DNA from: Aquatica leii
Taxonomy: Eukaryota; Arthropoda; Insecta; Coleoptera; Lampyridae
DNA length: 64,000 bases
Assembly (NCBI GenBank): GCA_035610365.1
Contig: CM069436.1
Coordinates: forward strand, 43,868,602 to 43,932,601
Direction of reading: 5' to 3'
The position numbers were made by a program, and so were the translations under genes. Under the pieces are notes generated by a model. It did no database searches. It worked only from the letters and a program-made list of their open reading frames with translations, and had not been told where the DNA came from. Shown here one piece after another: positions 21,831-32,868 of the stretch (the stretch's first letter is position 1; each line of letters begins with the position of its first letter).

Positions 21831-24680
21831 TTCAAAAAACATAGACATACTGTGTTACGTTTGCTTCTATATCATTACGATCTTAATTAATTAATTAAGT
21901 TTATGTGCAGTTTAACTAAACATCAGGTTGCAATAAATAAAGTATAACATAGGTCCAAGAAAAATGTGGTGTTAGTGAGTAACGCGTTTGCTGAAATCAC
22001 AGTATTAGATTGGCAAAAACAGTGCATGCATGTGGATCAATTTAACGTTCGTCGTACTTCTACAATTACGTTTTTCATTCAATACATCAAAGATAATAAA
22101 AAAATTGCTACATGTTAAAAAACGGTTACAAAGTATTACTACCACCAACATCTACAATTTTGCAATATATATATTTATGTACCTTAATACCAATAAATAC
22201 ATATTTTTACAAAAACTGATACTAGCGGCATCTCATACTTACAATTATTTATATTTTTATGAATAAAATAAATATTTGAATTTAAAATACAGTTTATTTA
22301 CACATAATCATATTCTTACACATAAAAAACAAAACAAATGCATATTTTGTATCAGAAAATATAGAATAGTTATCAAAAAAATTAATCCTTTAAGTTAAAC
22401 AGCTTGTGATACACTATAATTATCGCAAACTTAGACAATTGTTTCTAATTAAATTTACAGATTAATGCAATTTTAAAAGAATTTGAATTAAAAAAAACTT
22501 TGCACTCATAAAATTTTGTTTTATTTTTGATTAATCTTAAATTTATTCAGTAGATTACTTTTTTCAACTATGTAATAATTTTTTTAATAACTTTTTTTGC
22601 AAACTGCTGTCAAGTTGTCATCTAAAAATTATATAAATCAAAGAATCTTATTTCAATTATACTATAAATCTGTATTAACCAGGCTGTTGCAAAATGCCAG
22701 TTATTCGAAGCAATGTTGTATAGTTGAAACTGGAGAAATAAGAGTCCTGATTTATACACACTTATAAAGCAAAATATTTGATCTTACCATTTGGAACTGC
22801 AATCTGACATCGGAGAATGCAATCCAAAGAAAATAGGCAGCACATACTATTTTAAGGAGCTGTAGTTTTTTCCATTACAGTTTCATTTTGCACTATTTTC
22901 AACCACAAATCACAACATCCTTTTGCAATACAATTGTTCTAAAACATTATTAAACCATTAATGATTTGTATTACTTATTAAAACTCACCGTCTCATTAAC
23001 ATTACATTAATATAAACTTAAGAAAACAACGACTTATGAAAAACTTTAAAAGTGATCACAAAACTGTAAACAGTTTCAAAAGTGCAAAATGTACATTATT
23101 TATGCGCGCATGTAATGCGCGTGGGTGATTTAGTTCTGCAGTACACTAAAATGATTACAATTCCATTCCACTAAAGATGACACAACTGACGATATTTGCT
23201 TGAAATTTTATGAATAAATACCCTCTGAAATAAACCTGATAAATAATTTGGTAACCAAATAAACTGTCGTGTTATATATTTTTTTTTGTATCGTGATACA
23301 GTGTGTTGCCTATACTGCGTACTTTGGTATTATTTTCTTAAAATTAGTTGTGTCAAAAAGTCTAAAAAGTTATTAAAGTTTTTTTCCTTCTTGTTAACTG
23401 ATTGGCTTTAATTTATACCTGTGTACTGTTGTGAACTTTTTTCTGTTTAACTAATTAAAATTGCTATCTTGTTTGGCCGACAGAATTTTTTTATTAACGT
23501 TTTAACGAATATGTCGCGCTTATAAACCGACTATTTTACTTATGTTTATCCATACTGATCTCTACGAGGTTGTGAGTTAAACGTGGTATGGTCTACAAGA
23601 ACGGAAAACCCGTAAAATAATCTTCTACATAAGATTCTGCAACTACAAAAGACTTCTATAAAGCATTCTTGAAATCTTCTAAATTCAAAAACTTTTTTAG
23701 TGATATAGCGAATGGAGTAATCTTGTTCTTATCAAATTAATTTTTTTGGTTGAATGCATATAAACTGTTTTTTTAAATTATTTGCCCGTAACTTAATGTA
23801 ATTTTCAATGATTTTAAACCAGTTAACAATTTTATTATTACTAGCAACTACAAATATTAAGATCGTTTTTTTTCTTAAGTAAAACTAATATGTGCAAATT
23901 TATATAGAATAATTATTATAATGTTGTTTCGTAAAAGCACTATTCATTTTCTTGAATTCTCTCGTATTAAGATGTTCATAGACACAAATTGTCAATTTCA
24001 ACATTAATTTACTCTTTAAAGTAGGCGAAAGTTCTTTAAAAACAATGTTTTTATAAAAATATAATAGAAACACAGTTTTGTCTATGTCTTTGATTTTTTT
24101 GTTAATGCACTATTCTTAAAAGTTATTGTATGTTTCTTTGTATTAAGTTTCTAATTTTTCTGGCTGCAAAAAAACTCGAACTGGATTAGCACTAACTTTT
24201 TCAATTCCTTCTGATTCACTTATAATTAATAAAGTGTACATTATTTGCATTTTTTCTTAGTATTTTTTGTTTTTGTTAACATTTCAAGAATTTATAGAAT
24301 TTAAAGCTGTTTTGGTCAATGAATTGCTTTCTTAAATAACCCACAAAACTAAATAAGTTCCATATTAATGCTTTTAGAAGCACAGAGGCAGTATTGATAT
24401 TACTAAAAGCCTTTATGTGGCAGTAGAATCGTTTATGTACAGTAGGTGTTTATAGAGTCCTATTAGACGTTGTAAAAAAACAGGCCAAAGGTAGAAGGTT
24501 TCGCGTTCCATTAGAATGCTTTAAGAATAGTGCCAATGTAATACTTTCATATGTTGTAGCATACCATGACAAAGTTAGCGACTAAAAGGTAATTTATTTG
24601 CATGCTTTTATAAGGTTTTAATAGCATACCATAAGAAACTCAAAAAACATGAAATCATTAGTTTTAAGTCATTTATCTAG
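21831..24680. other. AT-rich non-coding DNA
   Basis: No coding sequence is recognised. The 78-codon frame at 22,030-22,266 is AT-composition driven (rich in K, I, N, Y, F). A somewhat less AT-rich island at about 22,680-22,920 cannot be identified. Confidence 0.5.
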
Positions 24681-24890
24681 TTTAAAATGTTTTTAGAATG
24701 CCATCTTGTGGTAAAAATACCACATAGGATAATGTAGAAAACTGTAAATTAGTACGAAGGCTAGAAAAGTTGTCATTGGATTTAATGACAGCAAAAGTCA
24801 ATGATCCATTGACAAGTGACGCTGTCAAAATCCCAACTATAAAATAGGTTAGGAACAATGTCAGTATAATTGTGAAAAACACCATCAGAA

Positions 24891-24935
24891 CTAGCGGACA
24901 GCTGTTTCGTACCTTTAGGAACTCGTCAGCGCTAG
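24891..24935 (-). ncRNA. Hammerhead ribozyme, array copy 1
   Basis: Minus strand 5' to 3': stem I CUAGCG, core CUGACGA, stem II GUUCC-UAAA-GGUAC (one U-U mismatch), GAAA, minimal stem III CAG/CUG, cleavage triplet GUC, stem I partner CGCUAG. All core positions of a type I hammerhead are present. Stem III has no room for a loop, as in the small PLE-linked hammerheads reported to act as dimers, which a tandem transcript would supply. Cleavage is expected between plus positions 24897 and 24896. Confidence 0.92.
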
Positions 24936-25222
24936 GATACACCGATGTGTTTCTACAACTACACCGACTGACAACCGTACTCTTTTATGTCGTGTAGACA
25001 TTACCAACATATTTAAAATGTTTTTAAAATGCCATCTTGTGGTAAAAATACCACATAGAATAATGTAGAAAACTATAAATTAGTACGGAGGGTAAAAAAA
25101 TATTTTCATTGAATTTAATGACAGCAAAAGTCAATGATCTATTGACAATGACGCTGTCAAAATCCCAACTATAAAATAGGTTAGGAACAATGTCAGTATA
25201 ATTGTGAAAAACAACATCAGAA

Positions 25223-25267
25223 CTAGCGGACAGCTGTTTCGTACCTTTAGGAACTCGTCAGCGCTAG
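25223..25267 (-). ncRNA. Hammerhead ribozyme, array copy 2
   Basis: Sequence and pairing are identical to copy 1: CUAGCG/CGCUAG stem I, CUGACGA, GUUCC-UAAA-GGUAC, GAAA and CAGCUGUC. It is the centre of a longer imperfect palindrome (25,192-25,300) in which GUCGGUAUAGUUGU and ACAAUUAUACUGAC form a 14-pair outer helix using two G-U pairs. Predicted cleavage lies between plus 25229 and 25228. Confidence 0.92.
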
Positions 25268-25553
25268 GATACACCGATGTGTTTCTACAACTATACCGAC
25301 AGACAACCGTACTCTTTTATGTCGTGTAGACATTACCAACATATTTAAAATGTTTTTAGAATGCCATCTTGTGGTAAAAATACCACATAGAATAATGTAG
25401 AAAACTATAAATTAGTACGGAGGGTAGAAAAATTGTCATTGAATTTAATGACAGCAAAAGTCAATGATCTATTGACAAGTGACGCTGTCAAAATCTCAAC
25501 TATAAAATAGGTTAGGAACAATGTCAGTATAATTGTGAAAAACAACATCAGAA

Positions 25554-25597
25554 CTAGCAGACAGCTGTTTCGTTCTTTAGGAACTCGTCAGCGCTAG
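25554..25597 (-). ncRNA. Hammerhead ribozyme, array copy 3
   Basis: The core is the same as in copies 1 and 2, but stem II is shorter and better paired (GUUC-CUAAA-GAAC) and the cleavage-proximal stem I pair has become G-U (UGCUAG partner). Both changes keep the fold, which fits purifying selection or descent through active copies. The outer helix is cut short because the array ends 30 bp on. Confidence 0.9.
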
Positions 25598-25627
25598 GAT
25601 ACACCGATGTGTTTCCACAACTATACT

Positions 25628-26060
25628 ATCACATAGAAATAATAGTGTTCGAAGGATCTAGTGACGTCACACTCACTTAGGCAGACTTCGTGGAGTGCTC
25701 GGAATAATTCAAAAATAGCAATAATTTATTTACTTATATTTCCAATTATAAGTATTTGGTGCGTGTTTTTTATGTATAGCATACATACGCGTCCTATAGG
25801 TTACCAGAAAATATACTTATTTTTTTGTTTTCGTAACAGTGAATGTTCTTCATTATAGTCACCATGCATTAAGTGATATTGCTATACTTTGCAATTGTAC
25901 ACATGATTAAGAGTTACGCAAATTGATTGTTAAACATGCGTAGTTTTAAGAAAATTAAACTTTTAAAATTATTGCTCAATTAAATAAAGCAACGCGTAAC
26001 AAAGCGTGTTACGTGCGAAATTTTTTATTACGAAATACTTTGTATATGAATTCAAATTAG
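25628..26060. other. Mixed non-coding DNA
   Basis: The sequence directly after the array (GTGACGTCACAC near 25,661, a perfect CRE-like palindrome GTGACGTCAC) and the following AT-rich part show no gene I recognise. The 65-codon frame at 25,661-25,858 has no known motif. Confidence 0.45.
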
Positions 26061-27420
26061 ATTCCGGTTTTGACGCCCTCTACCGATCTTTTCTCGTGAC
26101 TGCCATTTTTACGGCAAAATCGTGAAGCTGTCAACTACAGTAACGGGTCGGTGCCGAGAATTTCTAATGGATTCTTAAATTTTTAAGAACATCACGTGTG
26201 ATGAACACGAATTTATAAGGCGATTACGAATTTATTACGATTCTTTCGGCACAAGGAAAGATATTTTTGTCTTCAATCTATTAAGAGTCCTTCGTAATTT
26301 CTATATTAATTTGATAGCCGGTTCCCACCACGTTGCCAGCCATTGTGTATTTCAAGCAGTAATAAGGATGCATTACCATTAATGAATAATGCTACGGAGC
26401 ATATAAGCTGTTGTGAGGGCCTGCTAGTTAAATAACATCGAGGTCTCGTCAAACACTGCGTCGTAGATGCTGCTTTGGGAATAGAAGTCGATTGTGTTAT
26501 CAGCCACCTGTTCTAAATTACTACCTACAGTATTCGATACACCGGGTTTTTATATAATATTTAATGACTTATTAATACTAATTTTGTAGCTTACTATTCT
26601 TCGTGAGTTGGTGTGTGACACGATTTGCTTTTAAATAATTATTACAGGCCGCTGGCGGGGAAAACGTTTTCTTCGAAGTGAAAATTGGACTTCGGGTGAG
26701 TTTATTTACTTAATTTTTATATCGTTGTCACAAAAGTTACTCACAGAATTTTGATCAATATTAACGACCGTAATTATATTTAGCGCTTATATACCAACAA
26801 TGTAACTGTAATCATTCACTTTACTGTATCGCATGCTGTGTGTGTGAAAAATATTTACTTCGACATTTTCTGTGCTGTTCGTTTCGACCTAACGTCAATG
26901 TGTAGTGTGTGTTGCCGATACTGCGGGCATTCATGTATTAGAACTTCTAATCTAGTAAATCTTATGTATTGCGAAATCAAAGTTTTCTACACTTGTTAAC
27001 GAAAATTGTTAGTCATGCTAATATTTAAGGATTGCGCATTGAGCGTATAATTGTCAATTTACTGCGCTACTACATTAAAATTGTGATATTTGTTAATGCT
27101 ACGTGGAAACCATTCGAGCATCGATAGGTGCAGAAATTTCATATATTCTTATTAGTATCCAACGTTAATACATTAAAGTGATTATAATTGTTAATCTCTC
27201 TTGTTATTTTCTTTTTCCTGTGATTATCGTTATCTATTAACTAATTTTGGCTACTCGAACATCAGAGTAATAAGGATTACAAACCTCAAATTGAGTTACA
27301 AGTTTGGATCGTCTGTCGTGATCGAGGCAGAAGTGTTATCTTGGATCAGATCTGGCGCCCTTAAGCATACTTCCTGTGAACCTCCCCTTCCTCCGACTGT
27401 GTGAGTTGGCCGTGCAAGGT
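26060..27420. other. Less AT-rich, high-complexity island, possible host gene region
   Basis: Base composition is visibly more balanced than in the neighbourhood (for example 26,080-26,160, 26,320-26,520 and 27,300-27,410) and I see no transposon signature. It includes a plausible splice-flanked micro-exon at 26,648. The frame at 27,201-27,404 ends just before a donor-like GTGAGT (27,401-27,406). This could be regulatory or exonic DNA of a long-intron gene; the product is unknown. Confidence 0.4.
26648..26695 (+). CDS. Candidate 48 nt internal exon
   Basis: ATTATTACAG precedes and GTGAGT follows a 48 nt segment that is open in one frame and reads AAGGENVFFEVKIGLR. The G+C content is far higher than in the flanks. 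Length is a multiple of three, so it could be skipped without a frame change. I do not recognise the peptide, the polypyrimidine tract is weak, and no partner exon is proven, so this is a hypothesis. It could also be part of an untranslated leader. Confidence 0.3.
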
Positions 27421-30300
27421 TCGTAAGACATAAAGCTTGTAACAAGCGTATCTATCTTTTGCCAAATTGCCAAGAAGTGTGCGTATCCTTATTAGAATGC
27501 AAAAATAAACTTTCGCAATTTTTTTATATAAACGTCAACAGAAACACTTTATAAATATAAATATGTTGTTGGTTAACTAGCCTAATTGACCAACGCATTC
27601 AACACAGAGAACAATTTATTTTGACTATTATCGATCACAATCATCCAAATTCAAATAGAAATTTATTTTAAAATCAACTACAGAAACTACAAAAAAACTT
27701 AACAATTTTTTACTTCTAAATTAATTTTAATAATGCAAGCAATTGTACATCTAATTTTTCTTTAAACAAAAACCAGTTAGTTTGACAAATTATTTGACAT
27801 GACATTTTCTACCGTGTGCCATGTAAAATTAAAATAATCTATAAATGTGTCTTTGCCAAACTCGTGGTTAAAGCGGAACGCACCTATTACCAGAACAGTA
27901 TCGAATAAAAGATTAAATGAATAAGGTATTTTATTACATTGTTTCAAAACAATTTAAGTTATACTGCTACACGAAATAGTCAACTTAATCTATATAAATT
28001 TTATTTTGTTTTTATTCATAAAAATTATCCCTTTAGTAATTTTTCTCAAAAAACTACCAACTGACTTACAGCCATCTTTGGTATTACAAAATATAATTTA
28101 CCTGATTTACTAGTGATTGTAAACTATAGCGTTAACGTTTTTTGGTCCGGATGTAACCTAACCTTAAAGTAATTTATTTTTAATTTAAATAATATAATAA
28201 GGCTGTTCGAATTATTAAAATAAATTGTGTACAATTTATTATAAAACTGTTCTATTAATTTAAATTTAATTTTATGATAGCAAACAAACTAAAAACATTT
28301 TACAAGCATTTTTATAAATTAAACAAATATTTTAGGATTAAAGTTATAAAATAAACAATAAAGATTTATTGACAATAAATAGCGCAAGTCCAAGTCAGCA
28401 TATACCCATTTGACATAATGGAATTTTTTTGTCTGCGTTTGTATTGTCCATTGTAGTGTAAGTTCGCCGCGCTGCGTTTTGTCTTAGTTGGCTTATACTC
28501 ATTTAAAACTAAGAAAAAAATAGTTTTGCGTTGCTTTGTCGGATACTTGAGATGTGTTGTACTAATTATTATAAAAAAAATTAGTTCTGAAAAACTTTGT
28601 TTTGTAATTATAATAGATACGTTCTCGTTTTGCATGGACACTTGCGTAAAATATTTAAATGTTTAATCAATCAACTTTAAATTAAAGTAATGATTACAAA
28701 CAAATCTAAAAAAAATCTATGTTGTTACAGAAATATCATTGGTTAAATTTGTAGTAGTTTATCGACTAAAAACTAATATAAAACCTAATATCATATTGTT
28801 CTAAAAACAATTCATTAGTAATAATAACGTTTTTGTTTTATTTATCTATTATTGCAATAATAAAAATGTTTTAAATGAAATAAAAACAAATTTTTCCACA
28901 AAGCGTATTATTATCATTTTGTAAACTATGTGCATGTGCAAAAACAAATATATTTACTGTAATAGTTTGCAAAAAATAATAAAATGTAATTTACAAACTA
29001 ATTGTTCTATAATAATACTACACGTATTTTAAAAAATATATAAAAAAAACATATTTTAAAGTTTGCTGTAAATGAAAAATATTTACAAAAATAAAAAGTT
29101 TTTATAAAGAAAAATGTACTTTTAAAAACAATTCAGACTGTAGGATTTTAGTCAGTAATTCAAAACTACACAATAGTAAATTATCTTTTACGGACATATG
29201 AAATAAACGCTTTCTAGGTTAGTTTATACTAAACCAACAATAAACTTGCGAAACTACGTGCAATAAAACACAATTTAACACTTAAACGCAATAAGTTTTA
29301 AGCTACATTAAAAATATAATTACAAAAAAACACGGTATTACTACGTTATACAAAAACATGTAACTAACATTTTTATCTACAATTTTTAAATTAGGTCTCT
29401 AACTCTTATGTATTTTAGGAATTGATGAGTTTGATTTGACGTTATTGCATTTTGAATTGTGATGTGATTCTCCTTTTTTAATGCAATTTATTTATTTAAA
29501 AAAATAGTATAATATCTCTAATACTAGTAAAAGTAATGAAAGTTTGATTCAGAATTACACAGTACTACAAAGACTAATGCCGCTAATGCCATAATAATCT
29601 CATTGTTTGCAAAAATATATTTCAAAACATTAATTTTTATTAAATAAAATTTAAAAAAACAAATAAGTAGAACGTCAATATTTAATAACGAAATGTTTAT
29701 ATATCCGTTAAAAATATAGTAATTTATATAGTAATTTAAATCTATCTAATACAACAACCAATTTATTTTTTAGAATTTTACTATTACTGCTATTATTTCT
29801 TATTATTAGTGTAATTAATAATTTTAGTTGTAATTTAGAAAAAATGCTTTTATTTATACAATTTCATTTACATTGATTTTAATCGTAAAGTATTAAAGTA
29901 CTTACTTTCCACCACAGACAAAACTGAAATCATTACAGCATAAATATACCTATAACTAAATATTAAAAAAAAATAACAAATATAAAACTAAAGTAATAAT
30001 AAATTTAAAAAAAACATAGTTATGATTTATACTGCAGTTCCAAAAACGTTTTTATTACCTTTCTGCTTAATAAAATATAATAATTACCACGCGTAATTCA
30101 ATAAAAACAGTCTGCCTCAAATATGTAAATGCTGCATAATTAAATAATGTAACAATTACAAGTGGTTGTTATAAAACATACATATATTTCACGTATACCT
30201 ACATAATATATAAGTTACATAAAAATTACATACCGGTATCACGTCAATTGTTGTCGACTAAGCAGTAATATCATGCGAATATATTCCCTCTGAAAATAAA
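27421..30300. other. AT-rich non-coding DNA
   Basis: No recognisable gene. A less AT-rich bit at about 28,375-28,520 (GTTCGCCGCGCTGCGTTTTG) may be a worn repeat. The 91-codon minus frame at 28,366-28,641 shows no domain. Confidence 0.5.
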
Positions 30301-30312
30301 ATTAAATGTTAA

Positions 30313-30760
30313 TATGGATGAACTACCTTTAACAGCTCTGGTAGTTAGTTTTGGCCAATTTTGTTTGCAATTGTAGATACCTTTTACACTAAACCATTTA
30401 TCTATGGAGTATCTATGGAGTGTATTGTGGTTACCAAAAACCTGCGTACTCAAATGATTTGTTAAAGTATTTTGTGAGAGATATAAAAGAAATGCAAAAT
30501 TACGGTCTTAATGTAGATGGTGTTATTTAAGTATTAAATTAATGCTTTTTTGATGCACCAGCAAGAACATTTGTTACTGGAACCAAAGGACATAATGCTT
30601 ATTTTGGATGTAGAAAGTGTATTCGAGAAGGCAAATGTGCAGAAAATCGTGTTACTTATCCAGAGCTTACATCAGTTTTAAGGACAGACAAATCATTTAA
30701 ACTGAAAACTTGTGAAAAGTACCATAAATAATCTCTATACTTAAAGAAATCGAAACATTG
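30313..30760 (+). pseudogene. Fragment of a tnp2/CACTA-like transposase
   Basis: In broken frames one reads VNMDELPLT (30,310-30,335), GVYCGYQKPAYSNDLLKYF (about 30,418-30,475) with VRDIKEMQNYGLNVDGV after it, then DAPARTFVTGTKGHNAYFGC (30,554-30,613), RKCIREG and RVTYPELTSVLRTDKSF (30,650-30,705). DAPAR...KGH..Y.GC..C, and then LRTD...F, is the signature of a large animal transposase-derived family related to tnp2. A stop at 30,529 and another after HK (30,729) show that it is dead. I see no CACTA ends. The catalytic core is mostly missing. Confidence 0.65.
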
Positions 30761-31380
30761 GTTTAGTGTCTATTGGACTAGATGCGCTTTGCCTGTTTAG
30801 TTGTAATGAAACGATTATTACAATCTTGAGTTAAAAAAAAGTAAAATGCAGGAATATTTAATATAAAACTAAATTATTGTTCTAATTGTTTTGTTTCTGT
30901 TGTTTCTTTATGAGATTGTATGCTTAATTAATTTTCTCGCAAATCTAGACCTTTTTAAATTTTTGAAAAGTGTTAGACAAATTTTATTATATACAAGGCC
31001 AGTGATTTTTAGTAAAGTTTTTACGGAAAGATCAATACTATCTATTTTTAACTTTACATGTGGCAACACAAATATTAACAGATACTAAAATGCACAAAAT
31101 TTTAATGCATTATGCATTAATATATTTGGTAAAAAATTATGCTTTACTATAATGGTGTTGATTGAACATGTCAGTTACATTGTTCATAATTTAATTCATT
31201 TGTGTGATGACGTGCAACTTTTTCGACTTTTTTTTCAGCGTTCAAATTTAAAAATTTGATAAATTAATTATAAAGATAGTGAACACTTCCAGTCGACCTT
31301 TGGCACAACTTTTTAAGCGCATTGCCGAAGAACGCAGTTTTGAAACAACTTATATAGATAAGGCATACTCTCATTTAAAG
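30761..31380. other. AT-rich DNA with uncertain repeat debris
   Basis: A stretch near 31,290-31,370 (CCAGTCGACCTTTGGCACAAC) is less AT-rich and may be element debris, but I cannot assign it. The 65-codon frame at 30,891-31,088 is hydrophobic and AT-driven. Confidence 0.4.
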
Positions 31381-31439
31381 TTTAAGGAAACAGTTGATAG
31401 TAATGAATGAATGTTTTACTAATGCCGTTTTGTTATTGG

Positions 31440-31610
31440 TTTAAGATATGTAATAATTTTTTACAAATTTTTATGTTGTTGCATACATTTTTTTAGTAGT
31501 TGCTTAGTTTGTCCAATGTAAGCATTAGAACAAGATAAACATGATGTACTACAAATAACATTAGATTGATAAAATGAAAGAATCGAATCTTTTAATTCTG
31601 TAAATATTGT
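31440..31610 (-). pseudogene. PLE GIY-YIG endonuclease fragment
   Basis: The minus frame reads SNVICSTSCLSCSNAYIGQT followed by KQLLKKCMQQHK. Cys pairs upstream of YIGQTKQ and a short helix ending in H match PLE GIY-YIG domains. The GIY/GVY-position residue has become VIC. It sits downstream, in minus orientation, of the PLE reverse transcriptase at 32.0-32.8 kb, as expected for one element. The Arg and Glu of the active site are not visible in the remaining part. Confidence 0.75.
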
Positions 31611-32029
31611 TGTTTTTAAAGTGTTAGTGTTTTTTAATGAAATTGTGATATTGTAAGTTTTTTTTTATTTTTCTGATAATTTTTTGACATATGGTAAACA
31701 AATATAAAATTTTGAGTTAATTAAATTATTGTTAAGTTCACTTCCTCAACAGCTAGGTTGTAAGTTAATTGTTGTATCTATGGAATGTTCTTTGATGTAA
31801 TTAAAATGTTTGATTTTTTTTTAACGTGAATTGATTTTTTTGCTATAAAATTAATTGTGTAGTTATTATTAATTAGTATCTTTATAACAATATTAAATCA
31901 TTATGATAAAATTGTTTTGAAGATAATTTTATAGCACGATCTACTAAACTATTAATTACTGAACTTTAATAAGAAATAGCTGTGCTTGAATTATAATTTA
32001 TGTAAATATATTTGTGATGTTTCGATTGT

Positions 32030-32760
32030 TATGTAGTATTAGATTTTCCTGATCACCGCTTACTAGATCTGTTACGGTTGATGAAATTGGCTGACCCATT
32101 GCTAAACCTTGCATTTGATTATAAATTAAATTTTTGTAAGTAAGAATGGTTGAGTATTATATTAAGTTAATGGCTATAATAAATTCATTTTTTGGTATTG
32201 ATCTGTGTCTTCCTAATTTTTTTTTAGTTGTGGTTAATGGAAATTATTACTAGGTTTATGAGGAATATTAGAACACATAGATACTATGTCAAAAAAACAA
32301 ATAATGTGTTGCTTTAGAAATTTTAAGTTGATAATATTATTTTTAAGTAACCATGAATTTTGATGTTAAATTTATTTTGAGAAGTTACATTTGAAATAAT
32401 TTTAAAAAAAAATTTTGACAATTGATATAAAGAACTAGTGAAAGTTAAACTATGGAACGTAGCGGTTTTTGTTTTTATGGAGCTTTGGTAAATCATAAAT
32501 TTTTTAAACTAAACCATTGTTAAAAATTTATATTTTATACATTATTAAATCAATCCAATTATTATTGAGACAAGATTTTAAAATTGTATTACATTTGTTT
32601 TGAATCGAATCAGTAGTGTCTTTATAAATATTTTTGTCATTAAGAATGTTAGCCATTTTATTGTTATATTTATTTTTACTTATTATTACTGTCTTTTGTG
32701 TTTTATCAGCTGTAGTAATGATGATTTCTGGATGTTGTTTTAAATTATTTCATCACCATG
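32030..32760 (-). pseudogene. PLE reverse transcriptase, broken
   Basis: Minus-strand reading gives HPEIIITTADKTQKTVII (near 32,735-32,685), the fingers segment in which ADK and T.VI are conserved in PLE enzymes. After a stretch with YDLPKLHKNKNRYVP (near 32,500-32,455) comes NQMQGLAMGQPISS (about 32,120-32,080), equivalent to the G-x-PMG-x-PIS motif of the palm. The YxDD catalytic box that should follow is not readable. The enzyme would prime on nicked target DNA. This copy has many stops and cannot be active. Confidence 0.75.
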
Positions 32761-32868
32761 AGTAGATAGCATAGCAATTTTTTCAAAATTAATTTTTTTA
32801 TATGAATAAAAAATTATTAATATTTCATACATCTTTTATTGGTCATTAATTTATGTTTTTATAATAAA

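Larger units (their letters stand above)
24681..25627 (-). mobile_element. Retrozyme-like tandem array: ~331 bp units with hammerhead ribozymes
   Basis: The unit start TTTAAAATGTTTTTAGAATG-like recurs at 24681, 25012 and 25344 (periods 331 and 332); the third copy stops near 25,627, giving 2.85 units. Each unit holds a hammerhead on the minus strand, and ribozyme cleavage sites lie 332 and 331 nt apart, so a minus-strand transcript would be cut to unit-length RNA. The unit carries other hairpins: GTGGTA-AAAA-TACCAC (24708-24723) and nested TGACAGC...GCTGTCA with GTCAAT-gatcc-ATTGAC inside (24786-24827). No protein is encoded; the 86-codon minus frame over copy 1 follows the repeat and is not a gene. 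Known metazoan retrozymes and ribozyme satellites have just this size and arrangement. Confidence 0.9.
31400..32860 (-). mobile_element. Decayed Penelope-like element (reverse transcriptase plus GIY-YIG)
   Basis: Read on the minus strand the order is reverse-transcriptase fingers (about 32,760-32,500), palm pieces (about 32,130-32,050), linker and GIY-YIG (about 31,600-31,440), as in Penelope-like elements. All parts are broken by stops. No terminal repeats could be traced, and an unrelated repeat begins just beyond the 5' side at 32,869. Confidence 0.8.

Noticed and set aside
23186-23206. CTGACGA...GAAA as another hammerhead
   Set aside because: Core letters fit by chance, but stem II does not pair and there is no stem I or repeat context.
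24682-24942. 86-codon minus frame in the tandem array as a gene
   Set aside because: It is not kept open in all copies and overlaps the structured ribozyme unit, so it follows from the repeat.
24681-25627. Array as CRISPR or ordinary MITE cluster
   Set aside because: Units are 331 bp without spacers, and no terminal inverted repeats bound each unit; the ribozyme explains the structure better.
25660-25669. GTGACGTCAC as a functional CRE site
   Set aside because: A single palindromic octamer core without promoter context is not enough.
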